DNA from: Phaeobacter sp. J2-8
Lineage (GTDB): Bacteria > Pseudomonadota > Alphaproteobacteria > Rhodobacterales > Rhodobacteraceae
Length of the DNA: 64,000 nt
Reading direction: 5' to 3'
NCBI RefSeq assembly: GCF_022867865.1
Contig: NZ_JALIEC010000002.1
Span: 124,001-188,000 of the forward strand
Part shown: positions 55,684 to 64,000 of the stretch, piece by piece
Numbering within the stretch: position 1 is the first letter of the stretch
Layout of the letters: the number at the start of each line of letters is the position of its first letter
Notes under the pieces: model-generated
What the model saw: the letters and a program-made list of their open reading frames with translations, nothing else
What the model was told of the DNA's origin: nothing
Databases searched by the model: none
Program-made: the position numbers and the translations under genes

Positions 55684-56835
55684 TCAGCCAAGTCCATCAA
55701 GCACGGCCCGCGCCGCGCGCCGCCCCGGGGGTTCCTGTCCGCGTCCCAACCGATCCATGGTCAGCGCCATCGCCGCCTTTTGCCCATCCGGGGCTTTGGC
55801 CAAATCCAGAACCGCACTGGAAATTGCATCCGGCTGACAGGCTTTGCCGATGAATTCTGGCACAACCCGCGTCTCGGACACCAGATTGACCAATGTGACC
55901 GTATCCACCCGCAACATGCGCCCGATGATCTGGCGCGACAGCCAATTCATGTCATAGGCGATCACCATCGGTGTGGCTGCCGCCGCAAGCTCCAGTGACA
56001 CGGTGCCCGACGCAGCCAGCGCCAGATCAGCGGCGCGAAAGGCCCGGCGTTTTTCGTCCTGCGCCCCGGCGGCTCTGCCATCCAGCACCACCGGCGCGCC
56101 CGGCCAATGCGAGGTCACCTCTTGCACCAGCGCGGCCACCGGCGCAGCGGCGGGCACGACAAATCGCATGTCGGGCCGTTGGGCATGAATGCGCGCCAGG
56201 GTGTCGCCAAAGATCCCGCCCAGCCGTCCAACTTCGCTGCGCCGCGATCCCGGCAGAACCAGCAAAGTCGGTGCCGCGTCCAGCCCATGGCGCGCGCGAA
56301 ACTCTGACACTTCGGCATCGGTTGGCACCGGCTCTGTCACCACCGGATGGCCGACAAAGTCACAGCGCATGCCCGCCGCCGTCATGTAAGGCGGTTCAAA
56401 CGGCAACAACGCCAGCACCTGATCAATATGGCGCGCCATGCGTTTGGCCCGCCCCGGACGCCAGGCCCAAACGGTGGGCGCAACATAATGCACGGTGCGG
56501 ATGTTGCTGCGGGATTTGACGATTTTCGCCACCCGCAGACAGAATTCCGGCAGGTCAATGGTGATCAGCACATCCGGCTTCTGTGCGATGACCGCCTCGG
56601 CAGCCTCGTTCACACGCGCTTTCAACGCGTTATATTGCGACAGGATTTCGCTGACGCCCATGACGCTGATGTCATCCATGGGAAAGAGGCTGGCAAGTCC
56701 GGCCTCTTCCATGCGGGGTCCACCGACACCATGAAAGGAAATCTCGGCATCTGGTAACAAATCGCGCAGCCCGGCCATCAATGCAGCGCCCAGCTTGTCG
56801 CCCGAAGGCTCACCCGCGATCAGAAAGACGCGCAT
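55684..56835 (-). CDS. lpxB: Lipid-A-disaccharide synthase
   Basis: This glycosyltransferase of lipid A synthesis joins UDP-2,3-diacylglucosamine and lipid X at the inner membrane. It has 383 residues with the start motif MRVFLIAGEPSGDKLGA, VHYVAPTVWAWRPGRAKRM, and LLVLPGSRRSEV in the nucleotide domain. The frame runs 17 codons upstream of 56835, but the family begins here. It starts one base after lpxI, in the order fabZ-lpxA-lpxI-lpxB. Confidence 0.97.
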   Translation of the reverse strand: MRVFLIAGEPSGDKLGAALMAGLRDLLPDAEISFHGVGGPRMEEAGLASLFPMDDISVMGVSEILSQYNALKARVNEAAEAVIAQKPDVLITIDLPEFCLRVAKIVKSRSNIRTVHYVAPTVWAWRPGRAKRMARHIDQVLALLPFEPPYMTAAGMRCDFVGHPVVTEPVPTDAEVSEFRARHGLDAAPTLLVLPGSRRSEVGRLGGIFGDTLARIHAQRPDMRFVVPAAAPVAALVQEVTSHWPGAPVVLDGRAAGAQDEKRRAFRAADLALAASGTVSLELAAAATPMVIAYDMNWLSRQIIGRMLRVDTVTLVNLVSETRVVPEFIGKACQPDAISSAVLDLAKAPDGQKAAMALTMDRLGRGQEPPGRRAARAVLDGLG

Positions 56836-56836
56836 T

Positions 56837-57640
56837 CTATCCTTCGTCGGCAAAGACAAAAATCCCCGCCTCCTGCGCCGCGGCAATCAGACCTGTCCGG
56901 TCGATCAACACCACCTGACGCGCGGCGATGACAATCCCGTCCAGACCGGCGGCGGCCGCAGCACGGACCGTGTCCGGGCCGATGGCCGGCATATCCACGC
57001 GCAGATCCTGTCCGGCTTTGGGACGTTTGACCAGAACGCCGCCCTTGCCCCGCAGGCTGGCGTCGGTTGCCGCGACAAAGCGCAACATCGCATCGGTGCC
57101 TTGCTGGGTTTCGATCCCAAGCGCCAGACCATTGGCCACCACCGCGCCCTGCCCGACGTCAAGCGGCGACAAGGCGCGCAGGATGTCATTGGCCCGGTCG
57201 CAATCGGCCCGGTTCTGCTGGCTCTGCTCCGCGCCCACCAGCGCCCCCGGCGCGGCGGTCAACTCTGGCAGAAGATCATGCGCACCGACCACGGCGATCC
57301 CGGCCCCCTCGAACACGTCGATCACCAATCGTGCGAGGGCATCATCGCCGCCCTGCAAGGCCGCCAGCAGACGCGGGGCAAGTTTCTGCATGAAGGGATC
57401 AAAGGTGGCCGGGTTAAGCGGCGGTCGGCCAATGCCCCCCGCCAGCACAACCCGGTCGACGCCACGCGCCGCCAGATCGTCCAGAAAGCCGCCAAAGGCC
57501 TCGAACCGATGGCGGGCATCCACCCGTGGCATCGGGGCGTCAACGCCGTCAAACACCACACAGACCGCATCTTCGTAAGCCATGGCAAGGGCCGCAGGCA
57601 GGTCGCCGCTGCCAGCCAGAATCGCCAGTTTGCCGGTCAT
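56837..57640 (-). CDS. lpxI: UDP-2,3-diacylglucosamine pyrophosphatase LpxI
   Basis: The 267-residue alphaproteobacterial replacement for LpxH makes lipid X from UDP-2,3-diacylglucosamine. The N-terminus LAILAGSGDLPAALA and the C-terminal half with DMPAIGPDTV and GIVIAARQVVLIDR match the DUF1009/LpxI family. Its place between lpxA and lpxB is the conserved arrangement. Confidence 0.95.
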   Translation of the reverse strand: MTGKLAILAGSGDLPAALAMAYEDAVCVVFDGVDAPMPRVDARHRFEAFGGFLDDLAARGVDRVVLAGGIGRPPLNPATFDPFMQKLAPRLLAALQGGDDALARLVIDVFEGAGIAVVGAHDLLPELTAAPGALVGAEQSQQNRADCDRANDILRALSPLDVGQGAVVANGLALGIETQQGTDAMLRFVAATDASLRGKGGVLVKRPKAGQDLRVDMPAIGPDTVRAAAAAGLDGIVIAARQVVLIDRTGLIAAAQEAGIFVFADEG

Positions 57641-57645
57641 TTGGA

Positions 57646-58437
57646 TCAGCTCCCGGGGGTCAGATAATTGCGGTCGGTCTCGCCCGCGACGAAATCGACA
57701 ATCTGACGGACATATTCATTATCGCTGTCATTGCCGAGCCGTTTTGCACGTTCAACAAAGGCGCCCTCGCCCTGTGCCAGCATCTGAAACGCAGCCCGCA
57801 ATGCGGTAATATCCGCCCGCGCCACGCCGCGCCGCTTCAACCCGACGAGGTTCAGCCCGTCCAGCTTGCCACGGGGGGCCTGTACCAGCCCATGCGGGAT
57901 CACGTCATTGGTCACCATGGTGACCGCGCCGATGATGGCACCGCGCCCGATGCGCACCCATTGATGCACGCCGGACAGCCCGCCGATGATCACCTCGTCT
58001 TCGATGACGCAATGACCGGCCAAAGCGGCGTTGTTGACCACGATCACCTTGTTTCCGACCTGGACGTCATGCGCCACATGGCATCCCGCCATGAACAGAC
58101 CGTCATCGCCCACACGGGTAATGCCGCCGCCACCCTCGGTGCCGGTGTTCATCGTCACATGTTCGCGGATCCGGTTGCGTTTGCCGACAATCAGCTGCGT
58201 CTCTTCGCCCGAGAATTTCAAATCCTGCGGAATCGCTCCGATCACCGCAAAGGGAAAAACCACGGTGTCTTCGCCGATTTCGGTCCGACCGGTCACCACC
58301 ACATGGCTCATCAGCTCGACACGGGGCCCCAGAACAACCTTGGGGCCGATATGGCAAAACGGCCCGATACGCACGCCTTCGCCGATCTGCGCGCCGTCTT
58401 CGATCACCGCGCTGGGGTGGATAAGACCATCAGTCAT
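57646..58437 (-). CDS. lpxA: UDP-N-acetylglucosamine acyltransferase
   Basis: This first enzyme of lipid A synthesis is a trimeric left-handed beta-helix. The 263-residue protein has hexapeptide repeats to about residue 190, the catalytic His in MAGCHVAHDVQVG and the C-terminal helical domain. The start at 58437 overlaps the fabZ stop (TGATG), so it is translationally coupled; an ATG ten codons upstream would lie inside fabZ. Confidence 0.97.
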   Translation of the reverse strand: MTDGLIHPSAVIEDGAQIGEGVRIGPFCHIGPKVVLGPRVELMSHVVVTGRTEIGEDTVVFPFAVIGAIPQDLKFSGEETQLIVGKRNRIREHVTMNTGTEGGGGITRVGDDGLFMAGCHVAHDVQVGNKVIVVNNAALAGHCVIEDEVIIGGLSGVHQWVRIGRGAIIGAVTMVTNDVIPHGLVQAPRGKLDGLNLVGLKRRGVARADITALRAAFQMLAQGEGAFVERAKRLGNDSDNEYVRQIVDFVAGETDRNYLTPGS

Positions 58438-58892
58438 CACAGATCCATCATTGCAGTGAATTCGCATTCCGCGGCCATTTCACCGTCCACAGTGGCAACA
58501 CCCGCGAATTTCCACACCCTGCCACCGGGTTTGCCGCGTACGGTTTTCACATTCATCTCCAGCACGTCCCCCGGAACCACCTTGCGGCGGAATTTGCATT
58601 TGTCGATCGCCATGAAATAGATCAACAGATCCTTGTCGGCCAGATCCATCGCAACACCGATCATCACACCAGAGGTCTGGGCCATCGCCTCGACGATCGT
58701 GACGCCGGGCATGATCGGGGTGTTCGGAAAATGCCCCTGAAAATGCGGTTCGTTCATGGTCACATTCTTGATCCCCTTGGCCGAGGCATAGCCGTCGATA
58801 TCGACGACCTTGTCCACCAAAAGAAACGGATAACGGTGCGGCAGGATCTGCTGGATCAACTGAATATCCGCGCTTTTCAATGTGTCGCTCAT
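58437..58892 (-). CDS. fabZ: 3-hydroxyacyl-ACP dehydratase FabZ
   Basis: The 151-residue hotdog-fold dehydratase of fatty acid elongation has the catalytic His in [13 protein letters not shown] and the catalytic Glu in [11 protein letters not shown]. The start at 58892 ([11 protein letters not shown]) is preceded by GGAAG; the frame extends 19 codons upstream into the gap after ompH. It is coupled to lpxA. Confidence 0.97.
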   Translation of the reverse strand: MSDTLKSADIQLIQQILPHRYPFLLVDKVVDIDGYASAKGIKNVTMNEPHFQGHFPNTPIMPGVTIVEAMAQTSGVMIGVAMDLADKDLLIYFMAIDKCKFRRKVVPGDVLEMNVKTVRGKPGGRVWKFAGVATVDGEMAAECEFTAMMDL

Positions 58893-58973
58893 CTGTGGTC
58901 TTCCTTTATCCGTCTTGTGCGGACCTGTCCCTAGCAACCCTGTGGGCATCGGGCAAGTATTCGCCGGACCCTG

Positions 58974-59776
58974 TCAGTCCTGGTCGGCGGGCTCTGCGGT
59001 TATGCCATCAGGGGCATCTGATCCGCTTTCAATGCCGGTTTCCGGGGTGGATTCTGGCGTGGGTTCCGGGGTGGGCTCCGGCTGGGGGTTTGGCGTCGCT
59101 TCTGGGCCAGTGTCTGTACCCGTGTCTGTGCGGCGTCTGTGCCAGTATCCTGGGGCACGTCTGGGATGGTGCCCTCGACCGTGCCCGGTGTGGGACTGTC
59201 CAGCGCGTTTGCCTGCACGGTATCCAGCCGTTCAGCGGTGATTTCGGTTACGTCGATCCCGTCATTGAACACCAATACGCTGCGCTTTTCCATCACGATC
59301 AGCGCCCCGGTTTCCAACATCAGCTGGCCCAGGATCGGCACTGCGGCCTGACGGAACTGCAATTGTTCCTCTGCTTGTAACCGATTGATCGCCTGTGCTT
59401 TTTCATCCTGTTCCGCGCGAAGCTGTTGCACGCGCGCGTCAAAGTCATCCGCCAGGTTGCGAAAATCTTCGGCGGCCAGGGTGCCGCGTTGCGCCGTCAG
59501 CGCCTTTTCCTCGGCCGCCAATTCCCTGTCTATCCGGGCATTTTCCGCCGCCAAGGCGCGGCTTTTCTCATCCAGATCGGATTCAATGGCGCGGCCAAAT
59601 TCCGAATTTCGGAACAAAGCCTCAAAATCAATCACCAATATCGGACTGCGCAGGGCCGAGGGCGGCTCTTGTGCATGTGCCATACCGAACAGGCCCGACA
59701 TCCCGGACCAAAAGACGGCAAAGGCGACGACCCACGCCGCCGCCTTCTTCGTTGATCTGGCATCACTGGTGCGCAA
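58974..59776 (-). CDS. OmpH/Skp-family periplasmic chaperone, probable frameshift near its end
   Basis: The protein has a signal peptide (about 1-35, ending AHA) and a long coiled coil (about 50-150, rich in Glu, Ala, Arg) typical of Skp, which escorts unfolded outer-membrane proteins to BamA. In the unbroken frame it ends at 59000 with a basic tail. In the other frame from about 59120 the tail becomes an acidic Pro-rich run (TPEPTPESTPETGIES) ending at 58974, which is far more natural, so one missing base near 59123 is likely. The start is a TTG at 59776 after GGGGG. It sits between bamA (14 bases) and fabZ. Confidence 0.8.
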
Positions 59777-59790
59777 ACGTGCCCCCGCGA

Positions 59791-62151
59791 TCAGAATTGC
59801 GTCGCAATGGTGAATTCAAAGAGCCGATCTTTGTCGTACTCTTCTTTTTGCAGCGCCTTGGTAAAGTTGAACCGCAGCGGGCCAATGGCCGTTGTCCAGA
59901 AAATCGACGCACCGATCACATGACGCGCCGAGGCCTCGTCATAGAAAACGCTGTTTGACGTCGATGTGTTGTCCAACCCCCAGAGCGAGCCGACATCATA
60001 GAACACCCCGCCCGACAGCCCGTATTCCTCAGGCAATCCCAGCGGGAATTCCGCTTCAAAACGGGCGACGGCGAAATAATTGCCACCAAGCGAGTCATTG
60101 ACCCCACCCGCGCCGCGTTCACGCGGGCCGATCCCGCCGGGTTCAAAACCGCGCATCCGGCTGGAGCCGAGGCGGAACCGGTCGATAACACGGCTGCCAT
60201 CGCCGCCGGTCCACAGCGCCCCACCTTCGAACACCGCCCGCAGGGTGATTTCCTCGTTGCGGATCTTCTTTTCCGCCGTGGCCTTGGCCGTGGTGCGAAC
60301 AGAATTCACATTGCCGCCCAAGCCGTTGAAATCCTGACCGAATTCCAAACGGACACCGGAATTCGGGTCCAGCCCGCGGTTGATGGTGTCATAGACATAG
60401 GTATAGCCGATGCCGCTGGTGTATTTGCCAGCCTCGGCAACCTCCGCCGACAGAATTTCACCCAGCTCGTCACCGGGATTGCGCATTTCATTGTAACGCG
60501 CGGTATAGCGGGTCTGAAGCGTGCTGTATTCCGCCACCGGAAAGGCCAGGCTTGTGCTGAAATAGCCCAGCACAGTGTCATAGCTGTCGGTATATTGGTT
60601 GTCTGTCTCGGTGTAGCTGATCGAAAATCCGAACCGCAGATCGCGGTTCAAAAAGGCCGGCTCGGCAAAGCTGAAGGCATAGTTGGATGCCCCCGACGCG
60701 GTGGTGAATTCCAGCGACAATTGCTGACCCCGGCCCAGGAAGTTCTTCTCCGAGAAGGAAATATTCGCGCCAACACCGCCATCGGTGGAATAGGAGCCAC
60801 CAAAACCGATCGACCCGGTGGGTTGTTCGGCCACATCGACGTCGATCACCACCTGTTCGGCGCTTGATCCTTCGCGTGCATTGACGTCAGCAGAGCTGAA
60901 AAAGCCAAGGGCGCGAATGCGTTCTGCGGATTGCCGGATTTCACGCGGATTAAACGGATCACCCTCGACCACATCAAACTGACGGCGCACAACACGGTCC
61001 AGCGTGGTGGTATTGCCTTCGATGTCGATACGTTCGATGAAAACACGCGGTCCCCGGGTCAGGATGAATTCCACATCCAGTTCCAGCGTGCGGTCGTTGC
61101 GTGTGACGCGCGGTTCCACCCGAATGAAGTTCAGGCCCTTCTTGTTGGCCAGCCGCTCCAGTCGGGCGATTTCATTTTCGACCAACGACGGCGAATAGAC
61201 CACGCCCTGACGAATTTTCAGCACATCCTGAAAATCATCTGCATCGACTTCGGCCACATCGGAAACGGTGCTGATCGCGCCAAAGGTGAACTGCTGACCT
61301 TCCTGCACATTCAAGGTCATGAAATAGCCGTCGCGTTCCTCGGCGACCTCGGCATTGACCGAATTGATGCGGAAATCGACATAGCCGCGCGAGAAATAGA
61401 AATCGGTCAGGACCTGTTTGTCAAAGGCAACACGGTCTTCGATAAAGCTGTCGCGACGAATGATCGACCGGAACAGACCCGCCTGTTTGGTTTCCAGAAC
61501 CCGGCGCAGACGCCGATCCGAAAACTTCTGGTTGCCGACCACGGAAATCCGCTCGACCTCGATCACCCCGCCTTCGAGAATTTCAAAGGCAAGATCGACG
61601 CGGTTGTCAGAGCGGCGGATCAAACGCGGGGTCACACGGGCGCTGGCGCGGCCCTGTTCGGCATAGGCCTGTACAATCGTCTGGGCGTCGCGTTCGGCGG
61701 TCGATGCATTGAACACCCGACGCGAGGCCGAGGTGACCAAACCGCTCAGGTCCTCGTCCTTGATCCGGCGGTTGCCTTCAAACACAACGCGGTTGATCGT
61801 GGGGAATTCCACCACCCGGATCACCAGCTTGTTGCCGACCGGTATGATTTCGACCTCTTCGAACAGGCCAGAGGCCAAAATCCGTTGATAGGCATCATTC
61901 AACTCGGCGGCGGACACGCTCTGGCCACGGGCGATGCCAGCATAGCTCAGAATGGTGGCCGGTTCGATCCGCTGCGCACCTTCGATTGCAACCTGGTTGA
62001 AGCTATAGCTCTGTGCCACGGCGGTTGTCGGCACCATCGCTGCCTGAACCGCGATAGCGGCTGCACCCGCGAAGAGAACAGATTTTACTGATTGAAGACC
62101 GGTCTCAATTGCTGTGCGTTTGGTCGCACGCGCGCCTTGTCGAATATGCAT
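59791..62151 (-). CDS. bamA: Outer membrane protein assembly factor BamA
   Basis: The 786-residue core of the BAM complex inserts beta-barrel proteins into the outer membrane. A signal peptide (to about residue 46, AVAQ) is followed by five POTRA domains (about 48-430) and a 16-strand barrel ending in aromatic Phe (ATQF). The conserved barrel motif MRGFEPGGIGPRE is present. It follows rseP with a 443-base gap, and ompH is downstream. Confidence 0.98.
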   Translation of the reverse strand: MHIRQGARATKRTAIETGLQSVKSVLFAGAAAIAVQAAMVPTTAVAQSYSFNQVAIEGAQRIEPATILSYAGIARGQSVSAAELNDAYQRILASGLFEEVEIIPVGNKLVIRVVEFPTINRVVFEGNRRIKDEDLSGLVTSASRRVFNASTAERDAQTIVQAYAEQGRASARVTPRLIRRSDNRVDLAFEILEGGVIEVERISVVGNQKFSDRRLRRVLETKQAGLFRSIIRRDSFIEDRVAFDKQVLTDFYFSRGYVDFRINSVNAEVAEERDGYFMTLNVQEGQQFTFGAISTVSDVAEVDADDFQDVLKIRQGVVYSPSLVENEIARLERLANKKGLNFIRVEPRVTRNDRTLELDVEFILTRGPRVFIERIDIEGNTTTLDRVVRRQFDVVEGDPFNPREIRQSAERIRALGFFSSADVNAREGSSAEQVVIDVDVAEQPTGSIGFGGSYSTDGGVGANISFSEKNFLGRGQQLSLEFTTASGASNYAFSFAEPAFLNRDLRFGFSISYTETDNQYTDSYDTVLGYFSTSLAFPVAEYSTLQTRYTARYNEMRNPGDELGEILSAEVAEAGKYTSGIGYTYVYDTINRGLDPNSGVRLEFGQDFNGLGGNVNSVRTTAKATAEKKIRNEEITLRAVFEGGALWTGGDGSRVIDRFRLGSSRMRGFEPGGIGPRERGAGGVNDSLGGNYFAVARFEAEFPLGLPEEYGLSGGVFYDVGSLWGLDNTSTSNSVFYDEASARHVIGASIFWTTAIGPLRFNFTKALQKEEYDKDRLFEFTIATQF

Positions 62152-62594
62152 GTGCCAATCCGTTTAACATCCCACATTGGCTGAGTATCGGTATCGGCGG
62201 GTGTTGTCAAAACCAAGCGGCGGGGCGCAGACAGGAATCTTTGCGCCAAATACACAAAATATGGATGTTTTCAGACGACAGAGGCCAAATGGCAGGCCAA
62301 CATCAAGGCAAAGCCCAATGTGGCGATGAAAAAATCCGGTCAGCATTGATATGCGCAATAAGGCGCAATCCGCGATATCCATGGGTCAAAGTCTGCATTT
62401 TTCTCGCTCTTTCTCGGGCGTTGCAGGCCAGAGGTTAGGCGACAAATCGGGCAGCAATGGGGCAAACAGCAAATTCTGCCCCTTTGCGCCGTTGATGATT
62501 TCACTTTTGCAACCAAGGATCGGCAAACCCCCGCCCATCCGGGCATTGCCCGGGATAGCGGTCAAGGGGATCACCCGTGATCACAAGGGATCAA
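62152..62594. other. Gap between rseP and bamA
   Basis: The 443 bases hold no supportable gene on either strand. The part next to bamA (about 62160-62350) is AT-richer and probably contains its promoter. Short GC-rich inverted repeats near 62535-62560 could end rseP transcription. Confidence 0.5.
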
Positions 62595-63943
62595 TCAGGG
62601 GCAGAGGATCAAATCATTGCTGAGCGAGAAGACCATGACCGACAGCACCACCGCCAATCCCACCGCCATCAGAACGCTTAGCACGCGGTCATGTGGCGGG
62701 CGGCCAACCACGGCCTCATAGGCGTAAAACACCAGATGCCCACCGTCGAGAACCGGGATCGGGAACAGGTTCAAAAGCCCGACAGCCGCGGACAAGACCG
62801 CCACAAACCAGATGAAACTGGAAGTGCCCTGCGCCGCCATTTGGCCAGAGGTCTCGGCGATGCCAACCGGACCTGACAGGTTGCAGGTGGAAATCTGACC
62901 GGTGATGATATGCCACATGCCGGAAAGCGAGCTTTGGATGATCGCCCCGGTCTGCATCACGCCGCCGGTAATCGCCTCGCCGACGCTGGGGGCGGTTTTG
63001 GCGGGATCAAAGAACAAGCCGCCGACAATGCCAACGCGCCAATGGGTGACGAATCCACCGTCCGGGCCCGGCTCATCCACCCGGCGCGGGGCCAGGGCAA
63101 ATTCCAGAATCTCGCCATCGCGCCAGACATCCAGCAAAAGCGCCCTGCCCTCGGATGCCTCGACCTCGGTTTTGATCTGATCAAAGGTTGCGATGTCTTT
63201 GCCATCAACCCCGACAATCACATCCCCCTGTTGCAGCCCAATGTCATAAGCCGCCGAGCGCGGCACCAAGCGGGTGACATTCGGCGGATAGGGATAGGGG
63301 CCGCTCACGATGATTTCATCGCCATTGCGACGAATACGATAATCGAGGTCATTCTGCGGCGGCAGCGCAGCCACAAATGCGGCAAAGCGGCGGAATCATC
63401 AAAATTCGGCACGTCCTGACCGGCAATCGACAACAGGACATCGCCTTGCTGCAATTCCTGCACGCTGGGCGACGGGCGCAGCTCGCCAACGGTCAGCGGT
63501 TCCGACGTCACCCCACGCGTCAGGAACAACGCCGTGAAAATCACCATGGCCAGCACGAAATTGAAGGCCGGGCCTGCGGCAACCGTCAATGTCCGCGCCC
63601 AAAGCGGCGCGCCCGCCATGGTCGACCGGCGTTCTGCGGCGCTCATCGCGTTCAGGCTGTCCTGATCGGATTGCGCGCTTGCGGCATCGGCATCGCCGCG
63701 AAATTTCACATATCCGCCCAGGGGCAGCGCCGCGACCTGCCATTTTGTGCCGTGGCGATCCACCCGGGAAAACAAAACCGGCCCAAACCCAAGCGAGAAG
63801 ACATCCGCCTTGATCCCGCTCCAGCGTCCAACGATGTAATGGCCATATTCATGGATCGCGACGATGATCGACAGGGCCACGACAAAAGCCAGTAACGTGA
63901 ACAATGTGTTGCCAAACTGCGGAATCAGGGTTGCGATATCCAA
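62595..63943 (-). CDS. rseP: Site-2 protease RseP, frameshifted
   Basis: This inner-membrane zinc metalloprotease cleaves anti-sigma factors and leftover signal peptides. The zinc motif HEYGH (residues 31-35) and the third ligand in PIPVLDGGHLVF are present, with two PDZ domains between them. The reading frame breaks at AAA 63384-63386: a fourth A joins NFDDSAAF to AAFVAALPPQNDLDYRI. Repaired, it has about 449 residues. The start is a TTG at 63943 with AAGGTAGGG upstream. It follows dxr by 13 bases. It is essential in many bacteria, so the break is probably an assembly error. Confidence 0.93.
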
Positions 63944-63956
63944 ACTGCCCTACCTT

Positions 63957-64000
63957 TTATGTCTTTATTTTGCGGTCACGGATGACCTTATCGGCCTCTT
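63957..64000 (-). CDS. dxr: 3' end of probable 1-deoxy-D-xylulose-5-phosphate reductoisomerase
   Basis: Only the last 14 codons are in the window, read on the minus strand as EADKVIRDRKIKT and a TAA stop. The sequence is too short for proof; the call rests on its resemblance to Dxr C-termini as remembered and on the conserved order dxr-rseP-bamA in alphaproteobacteria. Confidence 0.55.
   Translation of the reverse strand, partial: EADKVIRDRKIKT

Overview
The window reads as chromosomal DNA from a marine-type alphaproteobacterium of the Rhodobacterales (Roseobacter group). This is inferred from GC-rich codon use, the order dxr-rseP-bamA-ompH-fabZ-lpxA-lpxI-lpxB, an aglRE(F)GAK alpha-glucoside locus beside glk, a SoeABC-type sulfite dehydrogenase, PstA/PstC with alphaproteobacterial N-terminal extensions, IalB and PAS_5 proteins, and two copies of a palindromic element that I associate with this order. 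No rRNA, tRNA or CRISPR was found.

Layout. 0-4.2 kb: 3' part of an RND efflux pump and an NhaA antiporter fused to a thioredoxin-like domain. 4.4-8.9 kb: soeCBA (minus strand). 9.1-17.8 kb: sugar locus, glk and the LacI-type regulator facing the aglEFGAK operon. 18-19.9 kb: rpsB-tsf. 20.2-23.6 kb: a LuxR-type solo regulator, ilvD and a thioesterase. 23.7-29.1 kb: accessory stretch with a secreted ClpP-fold protein, an ISNCY/IS1202-type insertion sequence and an RTX protein with an internally duplicated repeat block. 29.1-31 kb: fucU and gcdH. 31-38.7 kb: complete phosphate regulon phoR-pstSCAB-phoU-phoB (minus strand) with a three-unit Pho box. 38.7-47.4 kb: PLP lyase, gamma carbonic anhydrase, gmk, yicC, a PAS_5 protein, class II DAHP synthase, a GlxA-type regulator, a small secreted protein and a PQQ-type aldose dehydrogenase. 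47.6-52.8 kb: branched-chain amino acid type ABC transporter (binding protein, livG, livF, livH, livM). 52.9-55.6 kb: HerA-like ATPase, a 530 bp intergenic region with two orphan terminators, and ialB. 55.7-64 kb: envelope and lipid A cluster.

Two things deserve most attention. First, nine genes carry about ten frame breaks (soeA, aglF, pstA, pstS, phoR, DAHP synthase twice, the ABC binding protein, ompH, rseP). Several of these genes are normally essential and most breaks are one-base length changes in short homopolymers, so assembly error is the likeliest cause. The genes are annotated across their full repaired span. Second, the gap at 54439-54969 holds a probable small RNA with two hairpin loops that both expose a CUCCC anti-Shine-Dalgarno motif, followed by a second orphan transcription unit next to a LacI-type operator that matches the one in front of aglE.
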